Shown here piece after piece: positions 5,091-5,397 of a stretch of DNA of 5,397 bases. The position numbers were made by a program, and so were the translations under genes. Under the pieces are notes generated by a model, which made no database searches, was not told the origin of the DNA, and was given only the letters and a program-made list of their open reading frames with translations. This stretch comes from Comamonadaceae bacterium (GTDB taxonomy: Bacteria; Pseudomonadota; Gammaproteobacteria; Burkholderiales; Burkholderiaceae_C): the NCBI GenBank assembly GCA_947460065.1, contig CANHGF010000197.1, positions 1-5,397 of the forward strand, given 5' to 3'. Every line of letters begins with the position of its first letter. Positions within the stretch are counted from its first letter, which is position 1.

Positions 5091-5397
5091 ATGGATATTC
5101 AGCAGTTCAACGCCCTGCAACAGCAGGTGCTCGGCCTAGCCTTTGGTCTGGCCTTTCTTTTTGGCCTGATCGGTCAGCGTACCCACTTTTGCACCATGGG
5201 TGCGGTCAGCGACATCGTCAGCATGGGTGACTGGTCGCGCATGCGGATGTGGGCCATGGCGGCAGGTGTGGCCATGCTTGGGTTTCAGGCCATGGCTTAT
5301 GTGGGCCTGATCGATCCGGCCCGCACGGTTTATGCGTCGCCGCGCTTCATTTGGCTGTCGGCCCTGCTGGGCGGGGGCCTGTTTGGTAAAGAGTGTA
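5091..5397 (+). CDS. YeeE/YedE-family sulfur-compound transporter, N-terminal part (runs off window)
   Basis: This is an inner-membrane protein of the YeeE/YedE family (DUF395, sulphur transport), whose studied member TsuA imports thiosulfate. About 102 codons are visible from ATG 5091. Hydrophobic segments lie near residues 13-28, 54-72 and 86-98. The motif THFCTMGAVSD (31-41) is characteristic, and Cys34 corresponds to the first conserved cysteine that takes part in thiosulfate passage in TsuA. The final codons read GGGLFG then KEC, whereas the family normally continues with FGM and a VLASGC-like stretch, so the last ten or so bases may not be genuine. Frame and codon use are otherwise like the neighbours. 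It is separated from the Tol-Pal genes by a hairpin and its own promoter candidate, so is probably an independent unit. The substrate in this organism is not determined. Confidence 0.85.
   Translation, partial: MDIQQFNALQQQVLGLAFGLAFLFGLIGQRTHFCTMGAVSDIVSMGDWSRMRMWAMAAGVAMLGFQAMAYVGLIDPARTVYASPRFIWLSALLGGGLFGKEC

Noticed and set aside
5042..5230. Open frame of 62 codons starting before the YeeE/YedE gene
   Set aside because: It overlaps the transporter gene in another frame, crosses the hairpin and promoter region, and shows no family features.

Overview
The window reads as a stretch of a fairly GC-rich betaproteobacterial chromosome. It most resembles Burkholderiales, and within them the Comamonadaceae. 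This rests on my recollection of how the MsbA, TolB, Pal and CpoB proteins look in that group, not on any search. All six genes are recognisable envelope or membrane-transport genes. I see no mobile element, CRISPR array, tRNA or rRNA.

Layout. Bases 1-1020 (minus strand) hold the N-terminal 340 codons of an MsbA-type lipid A/LPS flippase, cut off before its ATPase domain. A 229-base divergent intergenic region (1021-1249) separates it from a plus-strand run of four closely packed genes: a WaaE/KdtX-like family 2 glycosyltransferase (1250-2032), tolB (2010-3335, overlapping the glycosyltransferase by 23 bases), pal (3384-4001) and cpoB/ybgF (4007-5011). After a 79-base gap with a strong imperfect hairpin and a TAAAAT box, a YeeE/YedE-family sulfur-compound transporter gene starts at 5091 and runs off the window.

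How the genes fit together. MsbA and the glycosyltransferase belong to LPS assembly: core sugar addition on the cytoplasmic face and flipping across the inner membrane. TolB, Pal and CpoB are the periplasmic and outer-membrane half of the Tol-Pal machine, which holds the outer membrane to peptidoglycan and drives its constriction at division. The inner-membrane half (TolQ, TolR, TolA) is not in the window. Where tolA would normally precede tolB there is a glycosyltransferase overlapping the tolB start.

I did not find a clearly new biological system. The points most worth a second look are the tolB-pal-cpoB block joined to an LPS glycosyltransferase, two separate 21-base tandem duplications in cpoB that each add exactly one heptad to a predicted coiled coil, a twin-arginine-like TolB signal peptide, and a window end that leaves the transporter family consensus exactly where it begins to match a common sequencing adapter.
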